This document shows, piece after piece, positions 1 through 6,501 of a stretch of DNA of 14,082 nt. The notes under the pieces were generated by a model. That model did no database searches. It was not told the DNA's origin and saw only the letters and a program-made list of their open reading frames with translations. The stretch is from CALARM01 sp964431735 (GTDB lineage: Bacteria > Vulcanimicrobiota > SpSt-956 > JAKJGF01), in NCBI GenBank assembly GCA_964431735.1, contig CAYSLJ010000177.1:1-14082 (forward strand), given 5' to 3'. The stretch's first letter is position 1. Each line of letters begins with the position of its first letter. The position numbers and the translations under genes are program-made.

Positions 1-23
1 TGACTTTTCGGATAGGCTCTAAT

Positions 24-252
24 TACCGCAACAGGTAAATTGGTACCCAAAAAAAATATGGCACTCACTCCTGTCCCTGGCCGGGCTCTGGAGGAAAAGA
101 TATGCCGTATTAAAAGAGAGTTATAAATTATATAGATGCAAAATATTAAACGTCTAAAAAACCAGTTTGTCACGCAACAGGATCATATATTTTCCGGAAG
201 AGTCCGGCCAGGGACAGGTTTTAATATGGGTACTAACTTATTTGGAGCGGTA
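24..252. repeat. Long imperfect inverted-repeat element (MITE-like or structured RNA)
   Basis: CCTGTCCCTGGCCGG at 70-84 is exactly complementary to 204-218, and the similarity extends inward through a CTCT..GGAAAA..ATATG stretch. Further out, GTACCCA (43-49) pairs with TGGGTAC (227-233) and TACCGC (24-29) pairs with GCGGTA (247-252). Over the outer 26 bases of each arm about 20 positions match. The left arm has about 12 extra bases between the core and the GTACCCA block. The interior (about 105-185) is AT-rich and non-coding. Paired arms with no transposase fit a small non-autonomous mobile element or a long RNA hairpin. No target-site duplication was identified. Confidence 0.6.
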
Positions 253-284
253 CTAAGGAGTTGTAAAAAAATAACCTTATCATA

Positions 285-417
285 TTTACTGAGGTGAGCA
301 TAAATAATAAATATCTGATCTCGTAACGCGTAACGCGTGACGCGTGACGGGAGAAAGACTGTTATTACATGCTTATGCTCAGGTCAGTAAAATCGTTACG
401 CGTTACGCGTTACGCGA
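285..417. repeat. Interleaved inverted repeats with GTAACGC/GTTACGC heptamers
   Basis: Arm A (285-303, starting TTTACTGA and ending GAGCATAA) is complementary to A' (373-391) at 17 of 19 positions. Arm B (322-349) is four heptamers, GTAACGC, GTAACGC, GTGACGC and GTGACGG. It is complementary to B' (394-417), which holds three GTTACGC units. The order is A-B-A'-B', so the two pairings cross instead of nesting. ACGCGT is itself palindromic, so B and B' could also fold on themselves. The function is unknown. Confidence 0.7.
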
Positions 418-477
418 GGACAAAAACCATAATTTTCCAGAGTTATTTTCTTACAGTCCCTAACAGGCATGGACCGT

Positions 478-505
478 AGCTGACAGCTAACTGCTGAACG
501 GTTAC
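478..505. repeat. Degenerate heptamer tract (AGCTGAC type)
   Basis: Four consecutive 7-base words, AGCTGAC, AGCTAAC, TGCTGAA and CGGTTAC, share a loose consensus with period 7. The words resemble the AGCTGAG units beside fliJ and the GTTAC words elsewhere in the window. The degeneracy makes this weaker than the other arrays. Confidence 0.4.
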
Positions 506-690
506 ATTAAATTTACAACTGGCTGTTAATAGGGTATATATTTTTCTCCAGAACCTGGCAGGGGAAAGGATTTGAAAAAATATTACTTTCCCGATAGGTT
601 CTTACCGGTTTTATAGTTAAATAGGTTCTGGGTTTTAATCTTCCTGACCGGACCTGACATCTAAAACCTGAAAATTGAATAGATTATTTT

Positions 691-731
691 TTTACAGTTT
701 TTAAAATCTGTAAACGTATAAATTTTTATAC
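691..731 (+). promoter_or_regulatory. Two dyads upstream of plsC; possible operator/promoter
   Basis: TTTACAG (691-697) is perfectly inverted as CTGTAAA (708-714) with a 10-base spacer. Immediately after it, GTATAAA (716-722) is inverted as TTTATAC (725-731). Both lie just before plsC. TTTACA at 691-696 and TATAAA at 717-722 look like -35 and -10 elements, but they are 20 bases apart, longer than the usual 17, so promoter function is uncertain. The dyads could be repressor sites or a small hairpin. Confidence 0.35.
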
Positions 732-749
732 TCACCTCCATAGAAGGAT

Positions 750-1496
750 TTGTCTTTATTATATAGAATTTTTAAATTTATGAGAAAATATTTAACTGCT
801 CTTATTCATATTATAGCTACCGTATGTATAAGTTCTCTTTCACTTCTATTCTCTCTATTCGATTCATCGGGAGAAAGCCAGAGATGGTGTGCTCAGATGT
901 GGGGCAAAGCATGCCTCTGCGGTGCAGGAGTCACATTAAATGTAAACGGTCTTTCTAACATTAACGGGAAAGGCCCTTTTATCTTTGTCTCAAATCATCA
1001 GAGTTATCTTGATATATGGGTTTTACTTGCTGCCATACCTTATTCTTTTCGGTTCGTTGCAAAAAAATCTCTTTTTTCCTGGCCTTTTATAGGATGGCAT
1101 CTTCAGAGATCCGGACATATTCCTATTGACAGGGCCAATTCAAAAGCTGCTGCAAAATTATTACTCAATGCCGTTCAGAAGGTTAAGAATGGGACAAATA
1201 TAGTAATATTTCCAGAAGGTTCAAGAAGTGAAAGTGATACATTGGGCGAATTTAAAAGGGGTGCCTTTACGCTTGCAGCAAGGTCCGGTGCCACGATTAT
1301 ACCTGTTATAATCAAAAATACGGCAAAACTTTTTCCCAATACAGGTTTATTTGTTTATCCAGGGTCTGTAGAAGTCAATATTCTTACTCCTGTAGATACA
1401 GGAAGTTTCGGCCCCAAAAAAGATGAAGAACTTATGGCACATACGTGGAATATAATGAATGACTGGTATCCGTTGAATGAAAATCGTAATGCGTAA
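750..1496 (+). CDS. plsC: 1-acyl-sn-glycerol-3-phosphate acyltransferase (PlsC family)
   Basis: A membrane enzyme of phospholipid synthesis that transfers a fatty acyl group to lysophosphatidic acid to make phosphatidic acid. All four family blocks are visible: NHQSYLD (82-88, catalytic His83 and Asp88), GHIPIDR (122-128), FPEGSRS (154-160) and IIPVIIKNT (183-191). A hydrophobic segment at about residues 14-36 anchors the N-terminus. The length of 248 aa is normal. The start is uncertain. The TTG at 750 is only 2 bases after the AGAAGG at 742-747, too close for a good ribosome site. The ATG at 780 (238 aa) has no clear site, and an in-frame TAG at 741 rules out an earlier start. The last codons and the stop (residues RNA, then TAA) lie inside the CGTAATG heptamer repeat, so the C-terminal tail appears repeat-derived. 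It is convergent with the flagellar operon and probably unrelated to motility. Confidence 0.9.
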   Translation: MSLLYRIFKFMRKYLTALIHIIATVCISSLSLLFSLFDSSGESQRWCAQMWGKACLCGAGVTLNVNGLSNINGKGPFIFVSNHQSYLDIWVLLAAIPYSFRFVAKKSLFSWPFIGWHLQRSGHIPIDRANSKAAAKLLLNAVQKVKNGTNIVIFPEGSRSESDTLGEFKRGAFTLAARSGATIIPVIIKNTAKLFPNTGLFVYPGSVEVNILTPVDTGSFGPKKDEELMAHTWNIMNDWYPLNENRNA

Positions 1497-1505
1497 TGTG
1501 TAATG
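1485..1505. repeat. CGTAATG heptamer repeat overlapping the plsC stop
   Basis: Three tandem 7-base units, CGTAATG, CGTAATG and TGTAATG, run through the end of plsC. The TAA stop of plsC (1494-1496) is within the second unit. The word is close to the CGTAACG/AGTAATG units in the sigma/anti-sigma spacer. Confidence 0.7.
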
Positions 1506-1528
1506 ATAATTATCGTGGCAGCACTTAA

Positions 1529-1570
1529 TAATATAAAAAACTCCCCGTTTACAGGGAGTTTTTTATATTA
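1529..1570. terminator. Bidirectional Rho-independent terminator between plsC and the flagellar operon
   Basis: A perfect 17-bp stem pairs 1529-1545 with 1554-1570 around an 8-base loop. The CTCCC/GGGAG core is flanked by A-run and T-run arms, so each strand gives a hairpin followed by a U tract. It lies 33 bases after the plsC stop and 48 bases past the stop of the last flagellar gene, so it can end transcription from both sides. Confidence 0.92.
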
Positions 1571-1617
1571 TACCCGGATATATTATGATGCATCAAACAA
1601 CACGTATTGCGATATAA

Positions 1618-2433
1618 TTAACGAATTAATTGTAATGCCATCTGAGTCATCTTTTCCATTGTCTTGAATACTGCAAAGCTTGAATTGTATGCTGTCTTTG
1701 CTTCTATGGCCTTCATTGTCATTGCAACCATATCTACATTGGACATTTCAAGGCTGTGCGGTTTTATCTTTCCGAGACTGCCTTCACCTGATACTCCTAC
1801 TACTGCATCTCCTGACTTATCTGATGCTACAAAGCTTGACTTTCCTGATGGTTTTAAGCTTGTAGGATCTGAGAAGTTGGCTACAGCTACCTGGTAAAGA
1901 GGTGTCTTTTCGCTTATAGTCTGTCCTGTTACAGGATTTGTAATCTTTGATAATCCATAGACTTTACCTGTATCGTCTACTTCAAATCCTGTATATTTGC
2001 CACCATAGAGTTTTGTTTTTGGATCGAGGGGGAGACTTACATTGACAGGATCACCGTTCCTTGCACCTTTTTCATCTAACTGGAAGCCCTGAACATTTAA
2101 TCCGTCCGGTGTTACAAGGGTTCCGTTTTCATTGAATTTAAATTCTCCTGCTCTCGTATATTTGGTCTGTTCTCCGTCAGATACTACAAAAAATCCGTTA
2201 CCGTCTATTGCCATATGGGTAGGATTCTTTGTGTCTTTTATAACACCCTGTTTCATGGATACAGATAGATTGGAAGTTTGAACTGCATTTATTCCTGAAC
2301 CTTCAACCATTTCCTGAAAATTCATGTCAGTTGTCTTTGCACCTACTGTGGTTACCTGGTTCATCATGTCAAAATAGTGGTTACTCATATTCTGATAGTT
2401 ACTGATCTGTTGCCCTACTTTACTATAATCCAT
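1618..2433 (-). CDS. Flagellar hook/basal-body protein, FlgE/FlgF/FlgG family, divergent N-terminus
   Basis: An axial protein of the rod or hook, 271 aa. The family core is clear: a KQGVIKDTKNPTHMAIDGNGFFVV-like stretch at about 61-84 (compare QGNLxxTGNPLDVAIxGxGFF), then YTRAGEFKFNENGTLVTPDG (92-111), then a C-terminal helix starting SLEMSNVDMV near residue 227 and ending in a TAYNSS...EKMTQ pattern. The first 50 residues are unusual: the conserved ANNxANxxTxGFK motif of rod and hook proteins is missing, although FlgB and FlgC here keep theirs. The ATG start follows AAGGAGG with a 7-base spacer. It is the last gene of the operon, 33 bases after fliK and before a strong terminator. The position after fliK recalls flgE, but the length and core fit FlgF/FlgG better, so I leave the exact member open. 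Confidence 0.85.
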   Translation of the reverse strand: MDYSKVGQQISNYQNMSNHYFDMMNQVTTVGAKTTDMNFQEMVEGSGINAVQTSNLSVSMKQGVIKDTKNPTHMAIDGNGFFVVSDGEQTKYTRAGEFKFNENGTLVTPDGLNVQGFQLDEKGARNGDPVNVSLPLDPKTKLYGGKYTGFEVDDTGKVYGLSKITNPVTGQTISEKTPLYQVAVANFSDPTSLKPSGKSSFVASDKSGDAVVGVSGEGSLGKIKPHSLEMSNVDMVAMTMKAIEAKTAYNSSFAVFKTMEKMTQMALQLIR

Positions 2434-2466
2434 AATAAATACCTCCTTAAATATTTTATGCCTTTA

Positions 2467-3486
2467 TCAGGCTAATTGATCATCAATAGATACTTCAAAT
2501 TTATCCAGTTTAAGTCCTGCTGCAGAGAAAGCTGCTTCAAGACTTTCCATGTTTCCTTCAAGAGCCTTTTTGGCTGTTTTGGTACCGGTCTTGAAGTTAA
2601 CTGAAACAGTTCCTTTCTCTTTATCTACTGTCATATTCAGTCTGACTTCTCCGAGATATTCAGGATTCAGTTTCATGGCTACTTCTGATTTTGCCTGTTC
2701 AGTATTAATTTCCATTCTGTCCATAATCTGTTTCATTATCTGCTGTTCCATCGGTGAACCCTGTTTGAATTCAGAAAGTTTTGCCTGGTCAAAGAATTGA
2801 GATAATGGCACCCCCTGTTTTTTATCCATATTCTCTGCTGCCGCTTCCAGTTCTTCTTTCCTGTCTCCGAGTTGTTCTTTTTTACCTGTCTCTTTTACCT
2901 TCTCACCTTTTACCTCTTTTTTGTCTCCCAGTAACTCTGTTCCTGTAAGATGATCGTTTTTGTCATTATCATAACGCAGTTTTTTGGCAAGTTGATTTAA
3001 GAAACTGTTCACTTCAGCTTTGGAATGAGTTGTGCTCAGTTTACCAAGCTGCTGCTGGTCAAGCTGGGCAAAAGTAATTCCTCTCTGTGCCATAAGTTTC
3101 TGCAAATCTTTCAGCCCTACTTCTCCCTGGTTTGCAATCTGATTGCCTCTGGCGGCATGTTTCATATCAGGCATATGTACAGGATTTCTCATTACAGGCA
3201 TATTATTAGCCATTTGCTGACTGGAAGCTAAATTATTTGTACTTATGAGAACATTCTGTCTTTCCAGGAATTTTTCATGTTCTCTTTTATTTACTTCACT
3301 CTGTGATTCTGTTCTTTCTATTTCCAGCTCTGCCATTTCTTTTTTTTCTTTTTTATCTGCCTGTGTCTCTTTTTCAGCCAGAGCATCGTCAAAACTATAA
3401 TCAGTATTTTCTTCTTTCTGCTCCAGTTTCTGTGAAGACCCTGCAAGAGAAGCTTCAAATCTCTGTCCTATTTCTCTGTTTATCAC
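2467..3486 (-). CDS. fliK: Flagellar hook-length control protein FliK
   Basis: FliK is secreted during hook assembly, measures hook length and switches the export gate from hook to filament substrates. The C-terminal part (about residues 255-336) matches the Flg_hook domain: MKLNPEYLGEVRLNM, then a VSVNFKTGT strand, then a helix with LEGNMESLEAAFSAAGLKL. The N-terminal two thirds are highly charged, rich in Lys, Glu and Gln, and low in complexity, as expected for the flexible ruler part. At 339 aa it is in the usual range. Almost nothing follows the core domain, so the Q-rich tail common in other FliK proteins is short. The start is GTG (3484-3486), preceded by a GGGGGG ribosome site 8 bases upstream. 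A 52-bp sequence identical but for one base to one upstream of the transglycosylase lies 40 bases before the start. Confidence 0.88.
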   Translation of the reverse strand: MINREIGQRFEASLAGSSQKLEQKEENTDYSFDDALAEKETQADKKEKKEMAELEIERTESQSEVNKREHEKFLERQNVLISTNNLASSQQMANNMPVMRNPVHMPDMKHAARGNQIANQGEVGLKDLQKLMAQRGITFAQLDQQQLGKLSTTHSKAEVNSFLNQLAKKLRYDNDKNDHLTGTELLGDKKEVKGEKVKETGKKEQLGDRKEELEAAAENMDKKQGVPLSQFFDQAKLSEFKQGSPMEQQIMKQIMDRMEINTEQAKSEVAMKLNPEYLGEVRLNMTVDKEKGTVSVNFKTGTKTAKKALEGNMESLEAAFSAAGLKLDKFEVSIDDQLA

Positions 3487-3525
3487 TTTTATGTCCCCCC
3501 TTTTTAAGGTTACTTAATCTATCAT

Positions 3526-3577
3526 TGTAATTTTAACAGTCCTTTGTTACAAAACCTTTAACGAAATGTTAACTTTT
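3526..3577 (-). promoter_or_regulatory. 52-bp duplicated element, copy 1, upstream of fliK
   Basis: These 52 bases match 4351-4402 at 51 positions; the only difference is at 3536 versus 4361. On the gene strand the element carries TTAACA (3567-3572), a 17-base spacer and TAACAA (3544-3549), a promoter-like layout with a poor -10. TTAAC and GTTAA flank a GAAAT loop, giving a small dyad, and TTTGTTACAAA is almost palindromic. Placement about 40 bases before each start codon suggests an internal promoter or operator. Confidence 0.55.
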
Positions 3578-3681
3578 ATAAAAAAATCAGGAGTTTTTGA
3601 ATATGTCATAAATTCTGTGTAAATCTCTGTTACCTCTGTATTTCATTGTAGCTTTACGCAAAATATTTTACATTCTCAAGT

Positions 3682-4314
3682 TTAACCACCTGAACGATAG
3701 CTTGAATAATTACCGAGAACTTTGACTACATAATTCTGTGTTTCCTCTATAGGAGGAATACCGCCATATTTCTGAACATTACCGGGTCCTGCATTATAAG
3801 CGGCTACGGCTTTCTTCAGATCACCGCCGAACATGTCCAGCATTTTGCGAATATATCTGGTTCCTCCATCAATATTCTGGGCAGGATTGAAAGCATCCTG
3901 AACACCGACTTCTCTTGCAGTTCCGGGCATAAGCTGCATAAGGCCCTGGGCGCCACAGTGAGATACTGCATTTTGATTGAAGGCAGATTCCTGTTTTATA
4001 ATACCTTTTATAAGATTAGGATCTACTCCGTACTTTTTGGCAGCATCATTGATATACTGATCATATTGATTTTCACTGCCATTGGCACTTGTAGTGGCAG
4101 CCATAGGAGGATTAAATCCCGTCTGCATTTGATTGTAATTTACCTGAGTTCCTCCTGTCTGCATCATAGACTGATAGACCTGAGAAAAGGATTGCTGGCT
4201 CTGTACTTCCTGGCCCATAGATACAGACTGCTGTTTTACTGCATCAGGATTAAAACGGGCTTCAATGGAATTGAACCTGCTCTCAATATTCTGTATTCTA
4301 TCCATAAATGACAT
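3682..4314 (-). CDS. Lytic transglycosylase (SLT family) in the flagellar operon
   Basis: A peptidoglycan lytic transglycosylase of the goose-lysozyme-like SLT fold, 210 aa, expected to cleave MurNAc-GlcNAc bonds so that the rod can pass the wall. The C-terminal half has the full set of motifs: IKQESAFN with catalytic Glu109, GAQGLMQLMPGTA (121-133), FNPAQNIDGGTRYIRKML (142-159) and AYNAGPG (172-178). The first 80 residues are Gln/Ser/Met-rich with no signal peptide or membrane segment, so export would need another route, perhaps the flagellar type III apparatus, as known for FlgJ and SltF. The ATG start follows AAGGGGG with an 8-base spacer. It lies between fliJ and fliK, where Bacillus has ylxF/motE. 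An internal promoter-like element precedes it. The family call is strong; the assignment to rod assembly rests on context. Confidence 0.9.
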   Translation of the reverse strand: MSFMDRIQNIESRFNSIEARFNPDAVKQQSVSMGQEVQSQQSFSQVYQSMMQTGGTQVNYNQMQTGFNPPMAATTSANGSENQYDQYINDAAKKYGVDPNLIKGIIKQESAFNQNAVSHCGAQGLMQLMPGTAREVGVQDAFNPAQNIDGGTRYIRKMLDMFGGDLKKAVAAYNAGPGNVQKYGGIPPIEETQNYVVKVLGNYSSYRSGG

Positions 4315-4350
4315 AACTCTTACCCCCTTTAAAAAAAATTTATCTTTTAA

Positions 4351-4402
4351 TGTAATTTTATCAGTCCTTTGTTACAAAACCTTTAACGAAATGTTAACTT
4401 TT
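4351..4402 (-). promoter_or_regulatory. 52-bp duplicated element, copy 2, upstream of the transglycosylase
   Basis: This copy matches 3526-3577 at 51 of 52 bases. On the gene strand TTAACA (4392-4397) and TAACAA (4369-4374) are 17 bases apart. It lies 36 bases before the transglycosylase start and 28 bases after the fliJ stop, so it fills most of that 116-bp spacer. It could restart transcription after fliJ. Confidence 0.55.
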
Positions 4403-4430
4403 TGTAATATAGCAGTCAGCTTTTTATTAC

Positions 4431-4895
4431 TTATTCTTTCATAATCATCTTTCTTGCTGCTTTTATCCCTGCAATCTCATCTGTAGTTTTGGTTTCCTCT
4501 GCTTTTGCTTCTTCTTTATATACTTCTAAATGTTTCTCTTTAAGTTTTTCGAATTTTTTTACTTCCATATGGGCGAGTCTTAATACTTCTTTCTGTTCTT
4601 CCACTTCCAGTTGTCGCTGCTGTATAACAATCTGTTGCTGTGGTATCTGTCTTTCTCTTATATCTTTTATATGGGCTCTGTATAATTCTATCTGTGACAG
4701 GGTTTTCTGGCTTATCTGTCCTACATACATGCCTCTCAGTTCACCCTGAAGGTTTATTATCATCTGTTTTAATTCTTCAAGTCTGTTAATAGCTTCCTGT
4801 AATAACTTATTTCTTCTGGCAAGTTCTTTTTTTTCATCATCCAGAATATCTATTTTATGATCCAGTATTTTCTGCATTTTAAATTTAAAACCCAT
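4431..4895 (-). CDS. fliJ: Flagellar export protein FliJ
   Basis: FliJ is the coiled-coil stalk of the flagellar type III ATPase complex: it sits in the FliI hexamer, contacts FlhA and cycles export chaperones. The 154-aa product starts with a KFKMQKILDHK segment, the FliJ pattern of a basic/aromatic start followed by LQKLLD..., and is then almost wholly charged heptads (about residues 15-140) rich in Glu, Lys and Gln, with no Pro except one near residue 85. Length and position after fliI fit. The ATG start (4893-4895) has no GGAGG. The bases upstream are the AGCTGAG heptamer tract, whose GAGAG and GGAG words are the only Shine-Dalgarno-like matches. The spacer to fliI is 216 bp, far longer than the near-overlap usual for this pair, and is filled by repeats. 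Confidence 0.85.
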   Translation of the reverse strand: MGFKFKMQKILDHKIDILDDEKKELARRNKLLQEAINRLEELKQMIINLQGELRGMYVGQISQKTLSQIELYRAHIKDIRERQIPQQQIVIQQRQLEVEEQKEVLRLAHMEVKKFEKLKEKHLEVYKEEAKAEETKTTDEIAGIKAARKMIMKE

Positions 4896-4899
4896 AAAT

Positions 4900-4928
4900 T
4901 TAGCTTTTAGCTCTCAGCTCTCAGCTCC
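4900..4928. repeat. AGCTGAG heptamer tract at the fliJ 5' end
   Basis: On the plus strand the core words TAGCT (4901), TAGCT (4908), CAGCT (4915) and CAGCT (4922) recur exactly every 7 bases. On the fliJ strand this reads as AGCTGAG repeats ending in AGCTAAA, 5 bases from the start codon, so it occupies the ribosome-binding region. Confidence 0.7.
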
Positions 4929-4980
4929 TTAATTTAATAACTATAAGCGGTGACTCTGACAGGGTAATTATAAGTCTTCT

Positions 4981-5113
4981 CTTCACTCTTCACTCTTCAC
5001 CATTCACCCTTCACTCTTCACTCTTCACTCTTCACCATTCACCATTCACTATTCACCCTTCACTCTTCACTCTTCACTCTTCACTCTTCACTCTTCACTC
5101 TTCACTCTTCACT
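4981..5113. repeat. 19-unit CTTCACT heptamer array between fliI and fliJ
   Basis: Nineteen consecutive 7-base units fill these 133 bases without interruption. The units are CTTCACT (most copies), CTTCACC, ATTCACC and ATTCACT. The eight units nearest fliI (5058-5113) are identical, while the far side mixes variants, which suggests recent growth at the fliI end. The last two bases form part of the fliI TAG stop (5112-5114). There are no distinct spacers, so it is not a CRISPR. Copy number may vary between strains by slippage. Confidence 0.95.
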
Positions 5114-6479
5114 ATTTATTATACCATGGACTTCCATCTGAAGACATAAGCTCAGCAAGATTTTGTATGGTTTCATCAAAGGGACATCTGTCTGTTACTC
5201 TCTGTTTTCTGAATTCTACCATACGGTCAAAATTTCTTACAGCCCAGTCCAGTTTCAGATTTCCTCCGGGCTTATAGGCGCCGATACTTATAAGATCTTC
5301 TGCGTTTTCATAAAGTGACCATGCTTCACGATAGGCACCTGCAGCTTTTTTATGTAATTCTGTTGTTACTTCACCAAAGAGACGGCTTACACTGGGCCCA
5401 AGGTCTATACAGGGGAATATCTGTCTTGCAGCAAGTTTTCTTTTTAATTCAATATGACCGTCCAGAATGGAACGTACGCAGTCTGCTATGGGTTCATCCA
5501 TATCATCACCGTCTACGAGGACTGTGTAAAGGGCAGTAATTGTTCCTACAGGGGCAGTGCCCGGACGTTCAAGTAATTTTGGAAGCATTGCAAATACAGA
5601 AGGAGTATAACCTTTTGTAGCAGGCGGTTCACCTACTGCAAGTCCTATTTCACGCTGTGCCATGGCAAAACGTGTGACAGAATCTAACATCATCATGACG
5701 TCTTTCCCCTGGTCCCTGAAATATTCTGATACAGTTGTACCTGTAAAACAGCATTTAATTCTTTCAAGAGCCGGTCTGTCAGAGGTAGACACTACAATAA
5801 CAGATCGTGCCATACCTTTTTCTTTTAAGACATGTTCTACGAAATCTCGAAGCTCACGGCCACGTTCTCCTACAAGAGTCAGTACATTTATGTCGGCAGC
5901 AGTTTCTCTTGCTATCATACCCAGGGTAGTACTTTTTCCTACACCGCTTCCTGCAAATATACCCTGGCGCTGACCTTTGCCAAAGGTCAGGAATGCATCG
6001 AATAGTTTGCATCCTGTAGGTAGAGGGTCAGCAATAGGAGGACGTACAAATGGGCTTGGAGGATCATTATATATAGGATAAAATTTACCGCTGTTTATAG
6101 GACCTTTACCGTCAATTGGTTCTCCCAGACCGTTTATGATACGGCCAATCAGTTGATCTCCTACTTCTATCTGTAATACTGTGCCTGTTGCTCTTACCTC
6201 ACATCCAGGGCCTATACCTGTCAGTTCTCCGTAAGGCATAAGCAATACTCTGCCTCCCTTGAAACCTACGATCTCTGATCTCAAAGGGGGTTTGCTTTTG
6301 TCTTTAGGATAAATATAACATATTTCTCCTACATTTCCTCCCGGACCTTCTGATTCTATAACTATACCGACAATCTGCTGTACCTTTCCATGTTCTTTTA
6401 CCAGAACTGTATCATTTACAACATCATAATATTTTTTCAGATTTATTTCCGGAGGTGTTAAATTTTCAAGTATATCCAT
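5112..6479 (-). CDS. fliI: Flagellum-specific ATP synthase FliI (type III export ATPase)
   Basis: A cytoplasmic ATPase that energises delivery of flagellar export substrates, related to the F1 beta subunit. At 455 aa it is full length. An N-terminal beta-barrel domain covers about residues 20-110 (with GRIINGLGEPIDGKGPI near 112-128). The Walker A loop is GSGVGKST (177-184), the catalytic glutamate region is VGERGRE (203-209), and Walker B is VMMMLD (261-266) followed by SVTRFAMAQREIGLAVGEPP, a signature of FliI-type ATPases. The C-terminal helical domain follows LKRKLAARQIFPCIDL. The ATG start is preceded by GGAGGAG with a 6-base spacer. The stop TAG is completed by the heptamer array downstream. 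It is transcribed with fliH upstream and fliJ downstream, its known partners. Confidence 0.98.
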   Translation of the reverse strand: MDILENLTPPEINLKKYYDVVNDTVLVKEHGKVQQIVGIVIESEGPGGNVGEICYIYPKDKSKPPLRSEIVGFKGGRVLLMPYGELTGIGPGCEVRATGTVLQIEVGDQLIGRIINGLGEPIDGKGPINSGKFYPIYNDPPSPFVRPPIADPLPTGCKLFDAFLTFGKGQRQGIFAGSGVGKSTTLGMIARETAADINVLTLVGERGRELRDFVEHVLKEKGMARSVIVVSTSDRPALERIKCCFTGTTVSEYFRDQGKDVMMMLDSVTRFAMAQREIGLAVGEPPATKGYTPSVFAMLPKLLERPGTAPVGTITALYTVLVDGDDMDEPIADCVRSILDGHIELKRKLAARQIFPCIDLGPSVSRLFGEVTTELHKKAAGAYREAWSLYENAEDLISIGAYKPGGNLKLDWAVRNFDRMVEFRKQRVTDRCPFDETIQNLAELMSSDGSPWYNK

Positions 6480-6501
6480 TATAATCTCCTCCTTTTTTTT
6501 C

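Larger units (their letters stand above)
1..749. other. Gene-free, repeat-dense region
   Basis: No open reading frame that looks like a gene starts here before plsC. The stretch contains the inverted-repeat element at 24-252, the interleaved dyads at 285-417, the degenerate heptamers at 478-505 and the dyads at 691-731, each listed separately. The remaining part (about 506-690) holds smaller repeats: CCAGAACCT at 548-556 is inverted at 623-631, and ATAGGTTCT at 594-602 is repeated directly at 621-629. GATAGGYTCT followed by TACCG occurs near 11-28 and again near 593-607, which suggests degenerate copies of one repeat family at both ends of the region. The role is unknown. Confidence 0.6.

Noticed and set aside
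1..749. tRNA, rRNA or an origin in the gene-free region
   Set aside because: I found no cloverleaf, no rRNA-like conserved stretch and no cluster of DnaA boxes; the structure seen is explained by repeats.
1664..3530. Plus-strand open frames opposite the FlgE/F/G homologue and fliK
   Set aside because: They overlap well-supported genes, have no ribosome sites and give low-complexity Ser/Leu/Phe-rich translations typical of antisense shadows.
3526..3577. Sigma-28 or sigma-54 promoter in the 52-bp element
   Set aside because: TAAAG is present, but no GCCGATAA-like -10 follows at 15 bases, and there is no TGGCAC-N5-TTGC pattern.
4981..5113. Possible CRISPR array
   Set aside because: The period is 7 bases and the units are continuous, with no unique spacers and no cas genes nearby.
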